22,134 nt of DNA from an uncultured Muribaculaceae bacterium (GCA_910583795.1 CAJTZQ010000063.1:1-22134); one strand, 5' to 3'. Positions 6,417 through 15,028 are shown, counted from the stretch's first letter. Program-made: numbers and translations. Notes: a model not told the origin generated them from the sequence alone.

Positions 6417-7196
6417 ATGCTTACTCTCATAGCTGAATCAAAAACAATGACTTCCCGGGAGCAAGAAATTTACCCCGAAGAATACCGCGACCACACCCCC
6501 CTTTTTGAAAAAGAGGCTGATAGGATTGTTGAATACCTTTCAGGTTTCGACACAACACAACTATCTAAGAGCATATCGATAAGTCCGGCTCTTGCAATGA
6601 AAGCCGCACATATGTTTTATGAATTCCCTAACAAATCAACCGGATGTAGCGCATTGAAAGCATTCACAGGTGAAGTATTCCGTGGCATCGATATTCCTTC
6701 ATTAGGAGAAGAAGCTTTGAAATATTCAAACAACCATGTTTTAATCATATCCTCACTATATGGATTATTGAATCCACAAGATATCATAAAACCTTATAGA
6801 TTGGATTTCAATGCAGATTGCTCCCCCGATGGAGGTAAACTGTCAAAATTTTGGAAATCAAAGCTCACTATAGCATTTGTAAAACACCTGAAAAACGTTG
6901 GGGAAACTGAAGTGCTTGACCTTCTTCCGGGAGAAGCCGCAAAATACCTTGACTGGAAAATTATAAAGGCGTTTGCAAAGGTGATGAAAGCAGATTTTAA
7001 AACTATAGGAGATGAGGGGAATCTTAAGACACCACATTCCGGTAAACTAAAAGAATTGCGAGGCAAGATGGTGAGAACAATTTTGAACCATAAGATTAAC
7101 GATTTCAATACCCTGCTGAAGTTGAAAACACCTGATTTTGCAGCTGATCCTGACTTATATAAGACAGGTCTTCCAACCTATATAGCCTTAAAATAA
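6417..7196 (+). CDS. yaaA: Peroxide stress protein YaaA (DUF328/UPF0246)
   Basis: YaaA limits intracellular free iron and so reduces Fenton damage during hydrogen peroxide stress; it is cytosolic and reported to bind DNA. The 259 residues match the usual length. The family signature is clear: N-terminal LIAESKTM in place of the common LSPAKT; a central SSLYGLLNPQDIIKPYRLD; LLPGEAAKYLDWK; and a basic stretch near 225-240 (ELRGKMVRTILNHKIND) corresponding to the conserved arginine-containing helix. The ATG at 6417 was chosen because the protein starts directly with the conserved first strand. No standard promoter is seen in the 50 nt upstream; a C-rich heptamer repeat lies there instead. It is monocistronic, ending about 90 nt before the promoter of the structured RNA. 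Confidence 0.93.
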   Translation: MLTLIAESKTMTSREQEIYPEEYRDHTPLFEKEADRIVEYLSGFDTTQLSKSISISPALAMKAAHMFYEFPNKSTGCSALKAFTGEVFRGIDIPSLGEEALKYSNNHVLIISSLYGLLNPQDIIKPYRLDFNADCSPDGGKLSKFWKSKLTIAFVKHLKNVGETEVLDLLPGEAAKYLDWKIIKAFAKVMKADFKTIGDEGNLKTPHSGKLKELRGKMVRTILNHKINDFNTLLKLKTPDFAADPDLYKTGLPTYIALK

Positions 7197-7285
7197 TCAA
7201 CACTCATATATGATCGATTCTCATATATGCATACGATTCACATCAACTAAACAAAAACCTTGTAGATAACTTTTTCAAGATAGAT

Positions 7286-7317
7286 ATTGCAAATATCAAC
7301 CTTTACTATTAACTTTG
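7286..7317 (+). promoter_or_regulatory. Promoter of the 6S-like RNA
   Basis: ATTG (7286-7289) and TAACTTTG (7310-7317) are separated by 20 nt, the ideal Bacteroidetes -33/-7 spacing. The expected transcription start is near 7323. Confidence 0.8.
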
Positions 7318-7322
7318 CGTTG

Positions 7323-7597
7323 TAAAGATATAACGGAACAAGAGAGTTCCGGTTTCCCCATACCACATCAAAGTAATATTTGGGAAACTCATCAAACTAA
7401 TATGAAATACCGAGACCAGCTGCCGCTTCAATGGCGGGCCCCCCGTCCTTTGGACGGTGCTCTTGCGAGCGCAGGCGGATTACAAAGATTCGGTGGCACT
7501 CAAAACCTGTCATTCGGAGTTTCATCACAAATCCTTTGATGTGGCTATTATAAAAGCCGATGATATGGCAAATCGCCAATTCATCGGCTTTCTTTCA
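7323..7597 (+). ncRNA. Structured non-coding RNA, candidate Bacteroidales-1 / 6S-like RNA
   Basis: An ideal promoter precedes it and a strong terminator ends it, with no convincing ORF inside. The RNA folds as a long rod. CCACATCAAAG (7363-7373) pairs perfectly with CTTTGATGTGG (7534-7544). Inside, GAAACTC (7384-7390) pairs with GAGTTTC (7517-7523), and ACCGA near 7409 pairs with TCGGT near 7490. Apical hairpins include CCGTCC/GGACGG and GCTC/GAGC. A 5' hairpin CGGAAC/GTTCCG (7334-7351) precedes the rod. A long closing stem with internal bulges suits 6S RNA, which binds the housekeeping RNA polymerase holoenzyme. The Bacteroidales-1 motif is described as promoter- and terminator-bounded and often located downstream of the L20 gene; here rplT lies about 0.9 kb away, pointing towards it. 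Assignment is from fold and context, not a covariance search. Confidence 0.6.
7553..7597 (+). terminator. Terminator of the 6S-like RNA
   Basis: AAAGCCGATGA (7553-7563) pairs with TCATCGGCTTT (7581-7591), with an inner GGC/GCC, followed by TTCTTTC. It lies just upstream of the nitroreductase start at 7623. Confidence 0.85.
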
Positions 7598-7622
7598 ATC
7601 AAATTATCTTAAATTTAAAAAC

Positions 7623-8375
7623 ATGGAATCAGTTAAAGACGCACTCCTCAACCGCACAAGCGTTCGCCGCTACGAAAGGGAAATAATTCCAGAGGAAACC
7701 ATGCAGTTTATTTTTGATGCTATACGCAACACTCCGACAAGTTATAACGGACAACAGTTCTCAGTGATCGACATTGACGATCAGGCTCTCAAAGAGGAAT
7801 TGTATGCCCTTACTAATCAAAAGCAGCTAAAGACATGTAACCGTCTTCTTATCTTCTGCTCTGACTACAACAAAATCACTCGACTTGCAGAAAAGAAAGG
7901 TTTTGACGTTCCTCCTTTCACAAACACAATGGATGGAACAATAATCGGCATTATTGACGCTTCCCTCGCCATGATGAGCGCAGTGGTGGCTGCTCAAGCT
8001 GCCGGACTTGGAAGCAACTGTGTAGGTTATTTACGTACTGTTGACCCTGCAAAAGTTGCCGAACTACTCCATCTGCCTAAAGGCGTGTTTGTTGTTTGCG
8101 GTCTTGCTCTCGGTGTGCCTCGTGAACATCCTGATTTGAAACCAAAGCAACCGAACGAGACTGTTTTCTTCAAGAACCGATATTGCTCTGACGAAGATAA
8201 ATTAGTTGACGACCTTGAGAAATATGATGATATAGTCAAAAACTATAATGCCACACGTGCAGGTGGAACGTCTGATAATGACTGGTGTGATCACATCCTT
8301 GATTACTACCGACACGCCATGAGCTATAAGATTCTTGATTATCTTAAGGCTCAAGGCTACGACATAAACCGATAA
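7623..8375 (+). CDS. Nitroreductase family FMN-dependent NAD(P)H oxidoreductase
   Basis: The 250-residue flavoprotein of the nitroreductase superfamily uses NAD(P)H to reduce nitroaromatics, quinones or related electron acceptors; its physiological substrate is unknown. The N-terminal RTSVRRYERE is the FMN-phosphate binding signature. PTSYNGQQFSVI corresponds to the second FMN contact. The glycine/alanine-rich AAQAAGLGSNCVGYLR and the GLALGVPRE strand are conserved in NfsA-like members. The ATG at 7623 is preferred over in-frame codons further upstream because those lie inside the terminator of the 6S-like RNA. The C-terminal extension of about 60 residues (from FFKNRY) is typical of NfsA-like enzymes. 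No separate promoter is evident in the short gap, so read-through from the RNA promoter is possible. Confidence 0.9.
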   Translation: MESVKDALLNRTSVRRYEREIIPEETMQFIFDAIRNTPTSYNGQQFSVIDIDDQALKEELYALTNQKQLKTCNRLLIFCSDYNKITRLAEKKGFDVPPFTNTMDGTIIGIIDASLAMMSAVVAAQAAGLGSNCVGYLRTVDPAKVAELLHLPKGVFVVCGLALGVPREHPDLKPKQPNETVFFKNRYCSDEDKLVDDLEKYDDIVKNYNATRAGGTSDNDWCDHILDYYRHAMSYKILDYLKAQGYDINR

Positions 8376-8436
8376 TAATACGATACCAACAGTTAACTTA
8401 AGGCAGCGGAATCATAAGAATCAGCTGCCTTACTAA

Positions 8437-8470
8437 AAAGAGGAGACAATGTTAACACCGTCTCCTCTTT
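8437..8470. terminator. Bidirectional terminator between the nitroreductase and rplT
   Basis: AAAGAGGAGAC (8437-8447) and GTCTCCTCTTT (8460-8470) form an 11-bp stem with A-rich sequence on the left and T-rich on the right, so it can serve both converging genes. A second hairpin, AGGCAGC (8401-8407) with GCTGCCT (8424-8430), lies just before it. Confidence 0.85.
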
Positions 8471-8493
8471 ATTTTATCGTTGACTCAGAAAAT

Positions 8494-8838
8494 TTATTTT
8501 ACCTTGTCTACGATTGCCTTGAAAGCCTCAGGATTATTCATTGCGAGGTCTGCGAGCACCTTACGGTTGATCTCTATGCCAGCCTTGTGGATAAGGCCCA
8601 TAAGCTTGCTGTAAGAAAGATCTTCCATGCGGGCAGCTGCGTTGATACGCTGAATCCAGAGAGCGCGGAAATTACGTTTTTTCTGCTTGCGGTCGCGATA
8701 TGCATAAGTAAGACCTTTCTCCCAAGTATTCTTGGCAACGGTCCACACATTACGACGGCTTCCATAGTAACCGCGAGTGAGTTTCAGTATTTTCTTTCTT
8801 TTTGCCCTTGAGGCAACATGATTGACTGATCTTGGCAT
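8494..8838 (-). CDS. rplT: 50S ribosomal protein L20
   Basis: L20 is an assembly protein that binds 23S rRNA early in large-subunit biogenesis. The 114 residues match the family. The N-terminus MPRSVNHVASRAKRKKILK and the downstream GYYGSRRNVWTVAK and RDRKQKKRNFRALWI are its highly basic RNA-binding extension. INAAARMEDLSYSKLMGLI is the conserved globular domain. It is the last gene of thrS-infC-rpmI-rplT. The 139-nt gap before it, on the rpmI side, is the longest in the operon and could hold a control element, but I see no clear promoter there. L20 autoregulates this operon in other bacteria; no matching structure was identified here. Confidence 0.98.
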   Translation of the reverse strand: MPRSVNHVASRAKRKKILKLTRGYYGSRRNVWTVAKNTWEKGLTYAYRDRKQKKRNFRALWIQRINAAARMEDLSYSKLMGLIHKAGIEINRKVLADLAMNNPEAFKAIVDKVK

Positions 8839-8977
8839 TTTTGTTCAGTTTTTGAATGTCAGCGGCATTTATTTTGCTCTTGCAGTGCTGCACATTCGGT
8901 TAATAATTGAATGATAAAAATGATTTGAAGAATTCAGGCTTTAGCCATCATTCCATTTGGAAGATTACTCCGACAGA

Positions 8978-9175
8978 TCAACGAAGGTTGAGAAGTTCCT
9001 TCACCTGACGTGCATTGGCACCGTCCACGAGAGTTGTGTGGTCAAGGTTTCTTTTACGCTTCTTTGACTTCTTTGTCAGAATGTGGCTGTGGTAAGCGTG
9101 TTTTCTTTTAATCTTCCCTGTGCCGGTGAGCGCAAAACGCTTCTTAGACGCGGCATTGGTCTTTACCTTTGGCAT
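8978..9175 (-). CDS. rpmI: 50S ribosomal protein L35
   Basis: Small basic large-subunit protein of 65 residues, beginning MPKVKTNAASKKRFALTGTG, the family hallmark, and ending VKELLNLR. The start at 9175 was chosen because the ten in-frame residues further upstream are not part of any L35 and the MPK start is universal. It sits between infC (68 nt upstream) and rplT. A small hairpin GGCAC/GTGCC at 9209-9221 lies in the infC-rpmI gap and may take part in operon control, though it is too short to name. Confidence 0.97.
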   Translation of the reverse strand: MPKVKTNAASKKRFALTGTGKIKRKHAYHSHILTKKSKKRKRNLDHTTLVDGANARQVKELLNLR

Positions 9176-9243
9176 TTTGTAAAAATTTAGTTGTTTAAAA
9201 TTCACCTCGGCACGATGTGCCTACGGTCTCTTACAATTTTTAT

Positions 9244-9972
9244 TTACTCTTCCTCAGAAGCATCAACTTCTTCGGGATCGTTTTCAGGTTGTTTAACTTC
9301 AGCCGGTCGCACCGGTTTTTCCTTATTCTCTTTCTTTGGGGACGCCTTAACAGGGGAAATCATAATAATCATTCTCTTTCCCTCCAACACCGGCATCATT
9401 TCCACTTTTCCGTATTCTTCAAGATCGTTTGCAAAACGAAGAAGAAGAACCTCTCCCTGCTCTTTAAACAGGATGGATCGTCCACGGAAGAAAACATAAG
9501 CTTTCACCTTTGAACCCTCCTTCAAGAAGGAGATAGCGTGTTTCAGCTTGAAGTTATAATCATGGTCGTCAGTCTGGGGACCGAAACGAATCTCCTTGAC
9601 AACCACTTTAGCAGCTTTCTGTTTCTGCTCTTTCTGGCGTTTCTTCTGCTGATAGAGGAATTTCTGATAATCCAGAATGCGGCATACAGGCGGCTCTGCG
9701 TTAGGCGATATCTCAATAAGATCAAGTTCCAATTTCTCTGCAAGACGTAATGCCTTGTCAAGTGGATAAATACCTTGCTCGACATTGTCGCCAACCAGAC
9801 GCACTTCTCGTGCCCGGATGTGTTCGTTGATAACATAAGGGTCCTTGCTGTTACGGTCGGCACCGCGACGTGGTTTCTGTCCCGGAGTTGCGGCTCCTGC
9901 CGGACGAGGTGGGCGTGGAGCTCCTGCCGGGGCAGGTCGGCGAGGACCTGAAAATTGTGGTTTTTTCTCCAT
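9244..9972 (-). CDS. infC: Translation initiation factor IF-3, with N- and C-terminal extensions
   Basis: IF-3 binds the 30S subunit, prevents premature 50S joining and checks the initiator tRNA-start codon pairing. At 242 residues it is longer than the usual 170-180. The core starts at about residue 46 (YVINEHIRAREVRLVGDN). It contains the N-domain, the lysine-rich linker helix (LYQQKKRQKEQKQK) and the C-domain (KEIRFGPQTDDHDYNFKLKH through MMPVLEGKRMIIMISP). The first 45 residues are a proline/glycine/arginine-rich extension. The last 35 are acidic, ending EEVDASEEE. The start codon is ATG, not the rare AUU used for infC autoregulation in enterobacteria. It is 43 nt downstream of thrS. Confidence 0.97.
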   Translation of the reverse strand: MEKKPQFSGPRRPAPAGAPRPPRPAGAATPGQKPRRGADRNSKDPYVINEHIRAREVRLVGDNVEQGIYPLDKALRLAEKLELDLIEISPNAEPPVCRILDYQKFLYQQKKRQKEQKQKAAKVVVKEIRFGPQTDDHDYNFKLKHAISFLKEGSKVKAYVFFRGRSILFKEQGEVLLLRFANDLEEYGKVEMMPVLEGKRMIIMISPVKASPKKENKEKPVRPAEVKQPENDPEEVDASEEE

Positions 9973-10015
9973 TCAGTTGTTGCTTTTCTTTAGAGCAGCT
10001 TTGATTTTTTTATGT

Positions 10016-11950
10016 TTATTTTATCATTGATGCGATTTCTGCATTCAATTCGGCTGCAAAGTTAACGATTTTCATCGTACCTTTATCACCTTCGCCCTGT
10101 TTTCTTACAGAAACTTCATCATTTTGTGCCTCTTTTTCGCCTACGACTAAAAGATAAGGCACTTTTTTGAGTTCATTGTCGCGGATTTTCTTTCCGATCT
10201 TCTCATTGCGGTCGTCTACAAAAGCCCTGACTCCGTTCTCGTCGAGAACTTCTACAACCTTGCGAGCATAGTCGTTAAACTTCTCACTGATGGGAAGCAC
10301 AACAGCCTGCTCAGGAATTAACCAAAGAGGAAGTTTGCCAGCTGTGTGTTCAAGCAAGACAGCCACAAATCTTTCCATTGAGCCGAAAGGAGCACGGTGA
10401 ATCATCACCGGACGATGCTTTTGGTTGTCGCTACCGGTATACTCAAGCCCAAAACGTTCAGGCAGGTTGTAATCCACCTGAATTGTACCCAACTGCCAAC
10501 GGCGGCCAATTGCATCCTTAACCATAAAGTCAAGTTTAGGACCATAGAACGCAGCCTCGCCTTCAACTTGTTTAGCCTTGAGTCCCTTCTCTGCACATGC
10601 CTCAATAATAGCATTCTCCGCAAGATGCCAGTTTTCATCAGATCCGATATATTTTTCTTTATTTTTTGGATCACGAAGTGAAATCTGAGCCTCATAATTC
10701 TTGAAATCAAGGGCCTTGAAGATATAGAGGATAATATCCATTACCTTAAGGAATTCACCTTTGATCTGATCTTCAGCGCAGAAAATATGGGCATCATCCT
10801 GAGTAAATCCACGCACACGTGTCAACCCATGAAGTTCGCCACTCTGTTCGTAACGATATACGGTGCCAAATTCTGCAAGGCGCATTGGAAGGTCGCGATA
10901 ACTACGGGGACTTGACTTGTAGATCTCACAATGGTGAGGGCAATTCATCGGTTTAAGCAAATACTCTTCACCCTCTTCTGGTGTATGAATAGGCTGGAAA
11001 GAATCCTTGCCATATTTTGCCCAGTGTCCCGAAGTGACATAAAGAGCCTTATTCCCGATATGCGGGGTTATCACCTGAAGATAACCATATTTTTTCTGTA
11101 TCTTACGAAGGAACTGCTCAAGACGGTCGCGGAGAGCCGCACCTTTCGGCAACCACAAGGGAAGCCCCTGACCAACGGTTGAAGAGAATGTGAATAGTTC
11201 CATCTCCTTGCCGAGTTTACGGTGGTCGCGTTTCTTTGCCTCCTCCAGAAGAGTAAGATACTCGTCGAGCATCTTTTTCTTGGGGAATGTTATGCCATAA
11301 ACACGCACCAACTGATTACGTTTCTCATCGCCTCTCCAATAGGCACCTGCAAGAGAAAGAATCTTTGCTGCCTTAATGGGAGCCGTGTTAGGAATGTGAG
11401 GACCACGACAAAGGTCGGTGAAGTTTCCTTGTGTGTATGTTGTGATGTGTCCGTCTTCAAGTTCGCTGATAAGCTCGCACTTATAAGTTTCGCCACGGTC
11501 GCCAAACATCTTGAGGGCATCAGCCTTAGAAATATCTGACCTGACAATATCTTCTTTACGTGCAACAAGCTCCATCATCTTATCCTCGATTTTCTTGAAA
11601 TCTTCGGATGTGATCTTGTGTTCTCCCGGATCTATATCATAGTAAAAACCATTTTCTATTGCAGGACCGATACCGAATTTGACACCGGGATAAAGTTCCT
11701 GAAGAGCCTCGGCGAGCAGGTGGGCGGAAGAATGCCAGAATGCATGCTTGCCTTCCTCTGAATCCCATTTAAAAAGCTCTATTTTCGCATCCTCTGCTAT
11801 CGGACGGGATATATCCCAATCCTGGCCATTTATTTTGGCGGCAAGGACATCAGCGGCAAAACGCGGGCTTATGCTTTCTGCAACCTGAAGAGGAGTCACG
11901 CCTGACTCATATTCTCTCACGCCGCCGTCGGGGAAAGTAATGTTGATCAT
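10016..11950 (-). CDS. thrS: Threonine-tRNA ligase
   Basis: Charges tRNA-Thr with threonine and hydrolyses mischarged Ser-tRNA-Thr. The 644 residues contain all standard domains. A TGS domain is at about 1-60. The SAD editing domain carries HSSAH (73-77) and CRGPH. The class II catalytic core shows MNCPHHCEIY with its zinc-binding cysteine, motif 2 (TVYRYEQSGELHGLTRVRGF) and motif 3 (APFGSMERFVAVL). A C-terminal anticodon-binding domain starts near PLWLIPEQAVVLPISE. It is the first gene of the thrS-infC-rpmI-rplT operon, with a leader of about 95 nt behind a promoter at 12050-12057. No T-box-like element is seen in that leader. A second gene with the same editing-domain fold is at 1629-2096. 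Confidence 0.98.
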   Translation of the reverse strand: MINITFPDGGVREYESGVTPLQVAESISPRFAADVLAAKINGQDWDISRPIAEDAKIELFKWDSEEGKHAFWHSSAHLLAEALQELYPGVKFGIGPAIENGFYYDIDPGEHKITSEDFKKIEDKMMELVARKEDIVRSDISKADALKMFGDRGETYKCELISELEDGHITTYTQGNFTDLCRGPHIPNTAPIKAAKILSLAGAYWRGDEKRNQLVRVYGITFPKKKMLDEYLTLLEEAKKRDHRKLGKEMELFTFSSTVGQGLPLWLPKGAALRDRLEQFLRKIQKKYGYLQVITPHIGNKALYVTSGHWAKYGKDSFQPIHTPEEGEEYLLKPMNCPHHCEIYKSSPRSYRDLPMRLAEFGTVYRYEQSGELHGLTRVRGFTQDDAHIFCAEDQIKGEFLKVMDIILYIFKALDFKNYEAQISLRDPKNKEKYIGSDENWHLAENAIIEACAEKGLKAKQVEGEAAFYGPKLDFMVKDAIGRRWQLGTIQVDYNLPERFGLEYTGSDNQKHRPVMIHRAPFGSMERFVAVLLEHTAGKLPLWLIPEQAVVLPISEKFNDYARKVVEVLDENGVRAFVDDRNEKIGKKIRDNELKKVPYLLVVGEKEAQNDEVSVRKQGEGDKGTMKIVNFAAELNAEIASMIK

Positions 11951-12049
11951 ATAATGAAGATTGTTATTTTCCGTTTTATTTGATTGCCCTGAATTGTTAT
12001 CTTTTATTAAACAAATCGATTTTCAATGTTCAGCGCAGAATAATTCGCG

Positions 12050-12057
12050 CAAAATTA
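12050..12057 (-). promoter_or_regulatory. Promoter (-7 box) of the thrS-infC-rpmI-rplT operon
   Basis: The minus strand reads TAATTTTG, an exact consensus match followed by CGCG. It lies about 100 nt upstream of the thrS start and back to back with the promoter of the divergent TPR gene. A -33 element is not evident. Confidence 0.55.
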
Positions 12058-12195
12058 CTAAAAAAATCCCATATTTCCATAAATGGGACTAAACATTTTT
12101 CATGATTCCATATTTTTAAACATTTTCTAAGAAGATTAAACGAGTTTTAATAGCAGTTTAGGCTTTCATTTGCAGTAAGCGTCGCAAAAATTTGT

Positions 12196-12203
12196 TAATT
12201 TTG
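12196..12203 (+). promoter_or_regulatory. Promoter (-7 box) for the TPR protein gene
   Basis: TAATTTTG followed by C. Transcription from about 12209 leaves 40 nt before the preferred ATG at 12249, but only about 4 nt before an alternative ATG at 12213. Confidence 0.6.
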
Positions 12204-12248
12204 CGCTTAGTTATGAAAATTCCAACGTCTATTACACCTGACATCTCC

Positions 12249-14279
12249 ATGCGTTCCCTGCTTCTTGCAGTAGGGATTGCATCGTCGTCTGTTGCCCTGC
12301 AGGCACAAGTCAACGCAGAGCAGGTACTCACCATAGGAAGAAATGTTCTTTCGATGGAAGACTACATGCTGTCTATACAGTATTTCAACCAGGCAATCAA
12401 GGCTAAGCCATATCTCGCCGACCCATATCTATATAGAGCAATAGCAAAGCTCAATCTTGATGATTACCAAGGTGCAGAGGCAGACTGCAACAAAGCAATC
12501 GAGCTTAACAAATTCAAGACAGAGGCATATAAGGTCAGAGGATTTGCTCGCCTGTGCCTTGGTAAAGAAGAAGTAGCGATCGAAGACTATAACGTTGGAT
12601 TGACTCATAATCCAATAGACAAATATTTTCTATTTTATAAGGCGGTGGCTCAGACTGACCTTAAAAGATATGAAAGCGCCGATTCTACATTCTCGACTCT
12701 TCTCAGACAATTCCCCAAATTTGAGGAAGGATTCGCAGCCCGTGGTCGCCTTAATCTTGAACGCGGCGACACAATTGCGGCCCTCGAAGACCTTGATTCG
12801 GCTCTAAAGCTTTCAAAAAGCCTTATAAATCCCTACCTTATGAGAGCGGCTATTGAATGGAAACGAAAGGAATGGGATAAAGCAGCCGAAGACATGGATG
12901 CAGCAATCAGATTGCGTCCTGAAGTTGCAGACCTTTATGTCAACCGGGCATTCATCCGTTATAATTCAGATGATTTCTTCGGAGCGATGAGCGACTATAA
13001 CTATGCCCTTGAACTTGAACCGGAAAACACGTCGGCTCTTTTTAACCGCGCTTTGCTTAGATATGAGGTGAAAGACCTTTCCAGGTCGGAAGACGACATG
13101 ACAACCGTCCTTAAAATCGATCCTGCAAACTTCCACGCTCTCTACAACCGGGGACTTATACGCCTTGAACAGGGCAAGAACAAGGAGGCACTCTCCGATT
13201 TCGATGCCATCACAAAAAAATATCCTCGCTTCTATCCGGTCTATTATGCAATGGCCGAAGCTCATAGAAATCTTGGAGACATGCGTTCAGCAATGCAGCT
13301 TGCTTATCATGCCGATGATCTTGTGAAAAAATATGTAAAAAATCCTGAGAAAAATCCACTTGACCGCCCCGCAATTGCAGCTGCGGAGAGCAACGACGTA
13401 AATGAGCAAGCTGATCATGAGGAATCAGAAATCGAAGTGATGGACAAGTTCAACCGTCTTGTGACCGTTTCAAAGGCAGTTGACACACAGCTTTCATATA
13501 ATGAGAAAATCAAAGGAAGGGTGCAGGACCGCAACGTTCAAGTGGAACCGGAACCAATGTATGCACTCACTCTGTCTGAAACCCCTGTCACACTTAAGTC
13601 TGTATCCAATTATTTCAGGGATCTTGACGATCTCAACAGACAACGTTACATTTCAAAGCAATTCTATCTGAACCCAGGAACCCCTTCCGCTTTTGATGAA
13701 GATGATGCCCAACGTTTATTCGGATATGCAGATGAACTTAAGGAGCAGATAATAGCCGGGAAAGGTCGTCCTATAGACAGGCTTGCGCTCGGCATAACTT
13801 TGACAATGCTCAAAAATTATCCGGAAGCTATTGAAAATCTTGACAAGGTTCTTGAATTTGATGACAAATTCACCGTAGCTTATATGGCTCGGGCTTTTGC
13901 AAAATACGCCAATGCGAAAGCACAGGAAAAAGCAAAGAGCCAATCGTCTGACAATGATAATTTACTTGACAGACGAGCCACCGCTGCCGCTCTTCAAGAT
14001 GTGCTTAACGATTACGACCATGCATTACAACTAAATCCACGCCTTGTGTATGCATGGTTCAATAAGGGTAATATTTTCTATGCGGCGGGAGATTTCACTT
14101 CAGCACTTCAATGCTATGGAGAGGCTATAAAGATCGATCCCACATTTGGCGAAGCTTACTTCAATCGCGGACTCTCATATTTGCAATCCGGTAATAAGAA
14201 CCTGGCATTTTCAGATCTTTCTAAAGCCGGCGAACTCGGAGTGCTTCCTTCATACAATATTCTTAAGCGCATGAAATAA
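12249..14279 (+). CDS. Exported tetratricopeptide repeat protein
   Basis: The 676-residue protein is a probable scaffold in the periplasm or at the envelope. The ATG at 12249 was chosen because it starts exactly at a signal peptide, MRSLLLAVGIASSSVALQAQ, and gives a normal leader length; the in-frame ATG at 12213 would add 12 residues. Roughly ten TPR units cover about residues 25-345, with the usual pattern of A/G-small-A and terminal P (e.g. AYKVRGFARLCLGKEEVAIEDY). A less repetitive, charged linker follows (about 350-500). Three further TPR units run to the C-terminus (e.g. AWFNKGNIFYAAGDFTSAL). No catalytic motif is seen. Related Bacteroidales TPR proteins are widespread and mostly uncharacterised; partners cannot be inferred. 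Confidence 0.88.
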   Translation: MRSLLLAVGIASSSVALQAQVNAEQVLTIGRNVLSMEDYMLSIQYFNQAIKAKPYLADPYLYRAIAKLNLDDYQGAEADCNKAIELNKFKTEAYKVRGFARLCLGKEEVAIEDYNVGLTHNPIDKYFLFYKAVAQTDLKRYESADSTFSTLLRQFPKFEEGFAARGRLNLERGDTIAALEDLDSALKLSKSLINPYLMRAAIEWKRKEWDKAAEDMDAAIRLRPEVADLYVNRAFIRYNSDDFFGAMSDYNYALELEPENTSALFNRALLRYEVKDLSRSEDDMTTVLKIDPANFHALYNRGLIRLEQGKNKEALSDFDAITKKYPRFYPVYYAMAEAHRNLGDMRSAMQLAYHADDLVKKYVKNPEKNPLDRPAIAAAESNDVNEQADHEESEIEVMDKFNRLVTVSKAVDTQLSYNEKIKGRVQDRNVQVEPEPMYALTLSETPVTLKSVSNYFRDLDDLNRQRYISKQFYLNPGTPSAFDEDDAQRLFGYADELKEQIIAGKGRPIDRLALGITLTMLKNYPEAIENLDKVLEFDDKFTVAYMARAFAKYANAKAQEKAKSQSSDNDNLLDRRATAAALQDVLNDYDHALQLNPRLVYAWFNKGNIFYAAGDFTSALQCYGEAIKIDPTFGEAYFNRGLSYLQSGNKNLAFSDLSKAGELGVLPSYNILKRMK

Positions 14280-14291
14280 ATTCATAACGCA

Positions 14292-14336
14292 AAATATAAA
14301 GCCCGCGCTTCGTTTGAAACGCGGGCTTTATATTTT
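14292..14336. terminator. Bidirectional terminator between the TPR gene and rplY
   Basis: AAAATATAAAGCCCGCG (14292-14308) pairs perfectly with CGCGGGCTTTATATTTT (14320-14336) over 17 bp, giving U-rich 3' arms on either strand. It lies between convergent genes. Confidence 0.92.
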
Positions 14337-14349
14337 ATGATCTTGTCTA

Positions 14350-14997
14350 TTACTCTGCCTTGGCGGCTGCACCACGAGCGGCACGAGTGAGCTGAACGGC
14401 GCAGACAACTGCATTCTTAGCGTTCATGAGTTCAAGACCCTCATAATGAAGATCACCTACAGCAAGGCTCTTGCCAAGACCGAGGCTATCTACATTTACG
14501 ATAAGACGCTCAGGGATCTGGTCGTAGATAGCTTTAACCTTAAGCTTGCGGAGAGAAAGAGTGAGCTTACCACCGGCTTTCACACCTTCTGCATGACCTT
14601 CAATCTGAACAGGCACTTCCATAATGATAGGTTTATCAGGACCAACCTCAAGGAAATCGATATGAAGAACAGTGTCTTTTACCGGCTGGAACTGGATATC
14701 TTTCATAACTGCAACTCTCTTATCGCCCTTGATGTCGAGATCGATCTCGAAGATATCGGGAGAGTAGATGAGCTTGCGAACGTCTTCTGCATTTACAACG
14801 ATGTCAGTTGTGATCAGACCGCGCTTACCGTCAACGTCAACGATTTTTTCACCCTCTTTGAGAGTGCCGGTGTAAGGAAGTTCTACGATCTTACCACCGT
14901 TAAGAACTGCGGGGATTTTACCCTCTTCACGCAAAGCCTTTACAGACTTCTTGCCGAGCTCTGTACGAGGTTCGGCGTTAAGTTGGAATTTCTTCAT
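14350..14997 (-). CDS. rplY: 50S ribosomal protein L25 / general stress protein Ctc
   Basis: Binds 5S rRNA loop E in the central protuberance; the long Ctc form also accompanies stress responses. The 215 residues fit the two-domain TL5/Ctc type. The N-terminal 5S-binding domain is about 1-95 (ELGKKSVKALREEGKIPAVLNGG with the conserved PAVLYGG-like motif). A C-terminal beta domain (about 100-190) includes VLHIDFLEVGPDKPIIMEVPVQ. An alanine-rich tail ends AARGAAAKAE. It has its own promoter at 15123-15153 and a leader of about 120 nt that contains a strong stem-loop, described separately. Confidence 0.97.
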   Translation of the reverse strand: MKKFQLNAEPRTELGKKSVKALREEGKIPAVLNGGKIVELPYTGTLKEGEKIVDVDGKRGLITTDIVVNAEDVRKLIYSPDIFEIDLDIKGDKRVAVMKDIQFQPVKDTVLHIDFLEVGPDKPIIMEVPVQIEGHAEGVKAGGKLTLSLRKLKVKAIYDQIPERLIVNVDSLGLGKSLAVGDLHYEGLELMNAKNAVVCAVQLTRAARGAAAKAE

Positions 14998-15028
14998 TGT
15001 TAATTGTTGTGTTACTCAAAATAAGTTT

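Noticed and set aside
11951..12049. T-box or other riboswitch in the thrS leader
   Set aside because: The leader is about 95 nt, AT-rich, and shows no T-box sequence or terminator/antiterminator pair.
14446..15003. 185-codon ORF on the plus strand opposite rplY
   Set aside because: It is the antisense shadow of a clear L25 gene, has no recognisable domain, and the rplY codon pattern explains the open frame.
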